Made by a program: the position numbers and the translations under genes | Shown here: positions 9,801 to 10,669 of the stretch, piece by piece | Position numbering within the stretch: position 1 is the stretch's first letter | Layout: each line of letters opens with the position of its first letter | Source of the DNA: UBA710 sp051655145 | Lineage (GTDB): Bacteria > Bacillota_I > Bacilli_A > Mycoplasmatales > Metamycoplasmataceae | Length of the DNA stretch: 10,669 nt | Direction of reading: 5' to 3' | Assembly (NCBI GenBank): GCA_051655145.1 | Contig: JBOFZK010000054.1 | Coordinates: 1-10,669 of the forward strand | Notes under the pieces: model-generated | The model's input: only the letters and a program-made list of their open reading frames with translations | Told to the model about the DNA's origin: nothing | The model's database searches: none

Positions 9801-10339
9801 AACCTTTTGATGTTAGTAAACATATAAATAAAAATAAAAATATAAATTATGATTGAATTGATACTGAAGCTGAATTTAGAGAAATTTTTGAAAATATTGA
9901 AGATCAAACATTTTATGTTGGAGGATATCCAGGTGGTTTTTGAACCGTTAAAAGTTATACAAGAAATCAATTCTGAGTTCCTCAAACAACAACTCTTCCT
10001 ATTAAAGGTGGAACTCAATGATATACCGATCCTAGTTTAAGTAAAGGAAATGCTGTTAAACTTGGTGGAGAAGAATGATATAGTATGTCAAATAATATAA
10101 TGTTCCCTAATTTAATAGTTGGAGCTGGTGGTAGTGGATCATTAATAACTATTCTTCATAAAGGGGAAGTAAGACCTGTTGCTATTTTTTGAGGAACATT
10201 TGCTCAGAAAAATCTAGCAAATCAAAATTTAATAACCTTCTCTGGTGCTGATTTATTCTATACACCAAACTTCTTCTTTAAAGATAGAAAAACCGGTGCT
10301 CCTGGTTATGATTTTACAAAATTAAAAACCTCTAAATAA
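6812..10339 (+). CDS. Surface lipoprotein with modular stalk and C-terminal DUF31/MIP-like serine protease (paralogue 3)
   Basis: Predicted membrane-anchored serine protease, 1175 residues under code 4. The start is M-K-K-F-K-K; signal peptide 1-27, lipobox V-I-S-C (Cys27). Eight stalk modules: A-B units at 38-227 and 228-416, then four more to about 775. Its first UGA (7904, Trp365) lies inside the second B module. The protease domain after Trp774-Trp775 has T-N-I-H-V (His896), L-D-F-A (Asp981) and G-G-S-G-S (Ser1108), then A-I-F-W-G, so the triad is complete; a Gly replaces the Ser before the nucleophile found in its neighbours. It is the most divergent of the three in the four distal modules and in the region between His and Asp, where Y-W-A-D of the others reads Y-L-V-D. 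The loop before the nucleophile is also shorter, which may mean a different substrate or cleavage site. Last gene of the likely operon, followed by a terminator. Confidence 0.85.
6923..7492 (+). repeat. Two-module stalk unit (A-B), copy 1 of paralogue 3
   Basis: Encodes residues 38-227. Module A is very like the one in paralogue 2: both share E-L-S-Q-S-E-F-D-I-L-K-P-K and N-E-T-E-T-K-I-I-I-T-P-I-E, including a nearly 40-nt identical DNA stretch around the latter. Module B carries L-N-K-L-F-N-G-V and G-Y-I-F-N-N, ending at the joint V-V-P-P-P-V-V. Confidence 0.7.
7493..8059 (+). repeat. Two-module stalk unit (A-B), copy 2 of paralogue 3
   Basis: Encodes residues 228-416, from E-L-K-I-S-K-K to the joint V-I-P-P-P-T. 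Module A has I-L-D-K-A-F-N-G-I and Q-G-Y-H-F-E-G-K; module B has L-N-K-L-F-T-G-I and G-Y-I-F-N-N. The G-Y-H-F of module A is shared with the second unit of paralogue 1 rather than with first units, so second units look orthologous between genes and probably predate the gene duplication. Confidence 0.7.
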
Positions 10340-10357
10340 TTTATTATTTTAAATATT

Positions 10358-10387
10358 AAAAACACTAAAAAAATTAGTGTTTTTTTT
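10358..10387 (+). terminator. Rho-independent terminator, probably bidirectional
   Basis: An 11-bp stem (10358-10368 with 10374-10384; core AACACTAA / TTAGTGTT) closes a 5-nt A loop. T follows to 10387, and an A-run precedes it, giving a T-run on the opposite strand. It sits 19 nt after the stop of paralogue 3 and a few bases before the stop of the convergent minus-strand gene, so it can serve both transcripts. Confidence 0.8.
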
Positions 10388-10392
10388 ATGTA

Positions 10393-10669
10393 TTAAATTA
10401 ATTCACTAACATTAACAGTTCATTCTAAAATTACTGGAGAAATAATAGCTGTGTATGAAGGTGTTTGTTGAATATTATATTGGAATTCTTGTCTTACAAT
10501 AATTTTATTATCACTTGTTCTTGTAACTCTAAAAGTTGCTTGGTTTTGATTTTGTTTTTTATTTAAAGAAAGATTTCTTACATAGAATCCATTAGAAGTA
10601 GTAGTTTTAAAAATTGAATTTCTTTGATCTATAACACGAATATTATTAGCTTGCTGATTAGAAGAAAAT
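10393..10669 (-). CDS. Hypothetical protein, C-terminal fragment
   Basis: The last 91 codons of a minus-strand gene, ending in TAA (complement of 10393-10395) and open to the window edge; the start lies outside. One in-frame UGA is read as Trp in E-W-T-V-N-V-S-E-L-I at the C-terminus, which agrees with code 4. The fragment is polar, rich in Asn, Gln, Thr and Ser, with alternating hydrophobic residues (F-R-V-T-R, K-I-I-V-R, A-I-I-S-P-V-I-L-E-W) suggesting beta strands. No membrane segment or known motif is visible. It shows no likeness to the three protease genes, and I do not recognise the family. It converges on the protease operon and shares its terminator. Confidence 0.7.

Noticed and set aside
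9647..10040. Small separate plus-strand genes at 9647-9856 and 9849-10040, and a minus-strand one at 9764-10018
   Set aside because: They lie within the protease domain of paralogue 3. The plus-strand ones are out-of-context pieces or a wrong frame cut by UGA, and the minus-strand one is antisense.
237..10339. CRISPR array, tRNA, rRNA or insertion sequence
   Set aside because: The repetition is diverged protein-module repetition without short identical repeats and spacers. No tRNA- or rRNA-like sequence, transposase motif or terminal inverted repeats were seen.

Overview
The window comes from an AT-rich mollicute (Mycoplasma / Mycoplasmopsis / Metamycoplasma type) that reads UGA as tryptophan. 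Under the standard code each long gene breaks at UGA codons. Under translation table 4 three uninterrupted genes of 1173, 994 and 1175 codons appear, and the UGAs fall where Trp is conserved among them (for example the repeated F-W-G, D-W-I-D and E-W-Y contexts). I cannot assign a species.

Layout: positions 1-236 are non-coding and hold a weak hairpin with a T-run, a good promoter (72-101) and a 14-T homopolymer directly before a TATAAT box. Three tandem same-strand paralogues follow (237-3758, 3813-6797, 6812-10339), separated by 54 and 14 nt with no internal terminator, so probably one operon. A hairpin terminator (10358-10387) closes it. The 3' end of an unrelated, unrecognised gene comes in on the minus strand (10393-10669).

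Each paralogue has the same architecture: a lipoprotein signal peptide with lipobox Cys (residue 30, 30 or 27), a long stalk of 6 or 8 related modules of about 80-95 residues, a Trp-rich linker, and a C-terminal domain of about 370-400 residues with the His / Asp / Ser signature of a trypsin-fold serine protease. That domain matches the mycoplasma DUF31 family, which includes the immunoglobulin-cleaving protease MIP. The products are therefore predicted to be membrane-anchored surface proteases. Cleavage of antibody is a reasonable hypothesis from family knowledge, but the sequence does not prove it. No MIB-like immunoglobulin-binding partner gene is visible in the window.

The most interesting points are: (i) in-frame gain or loss of a two-module stalk unit between paralogues (8-6-8 modules); (ii) the poly-T tract beside a -10 box, a candidate phase-variation switch; (iii) the mosaic character of the middle gene; (iv) a protease array without a visible MIB, in which the modular stalk might supply target binding.
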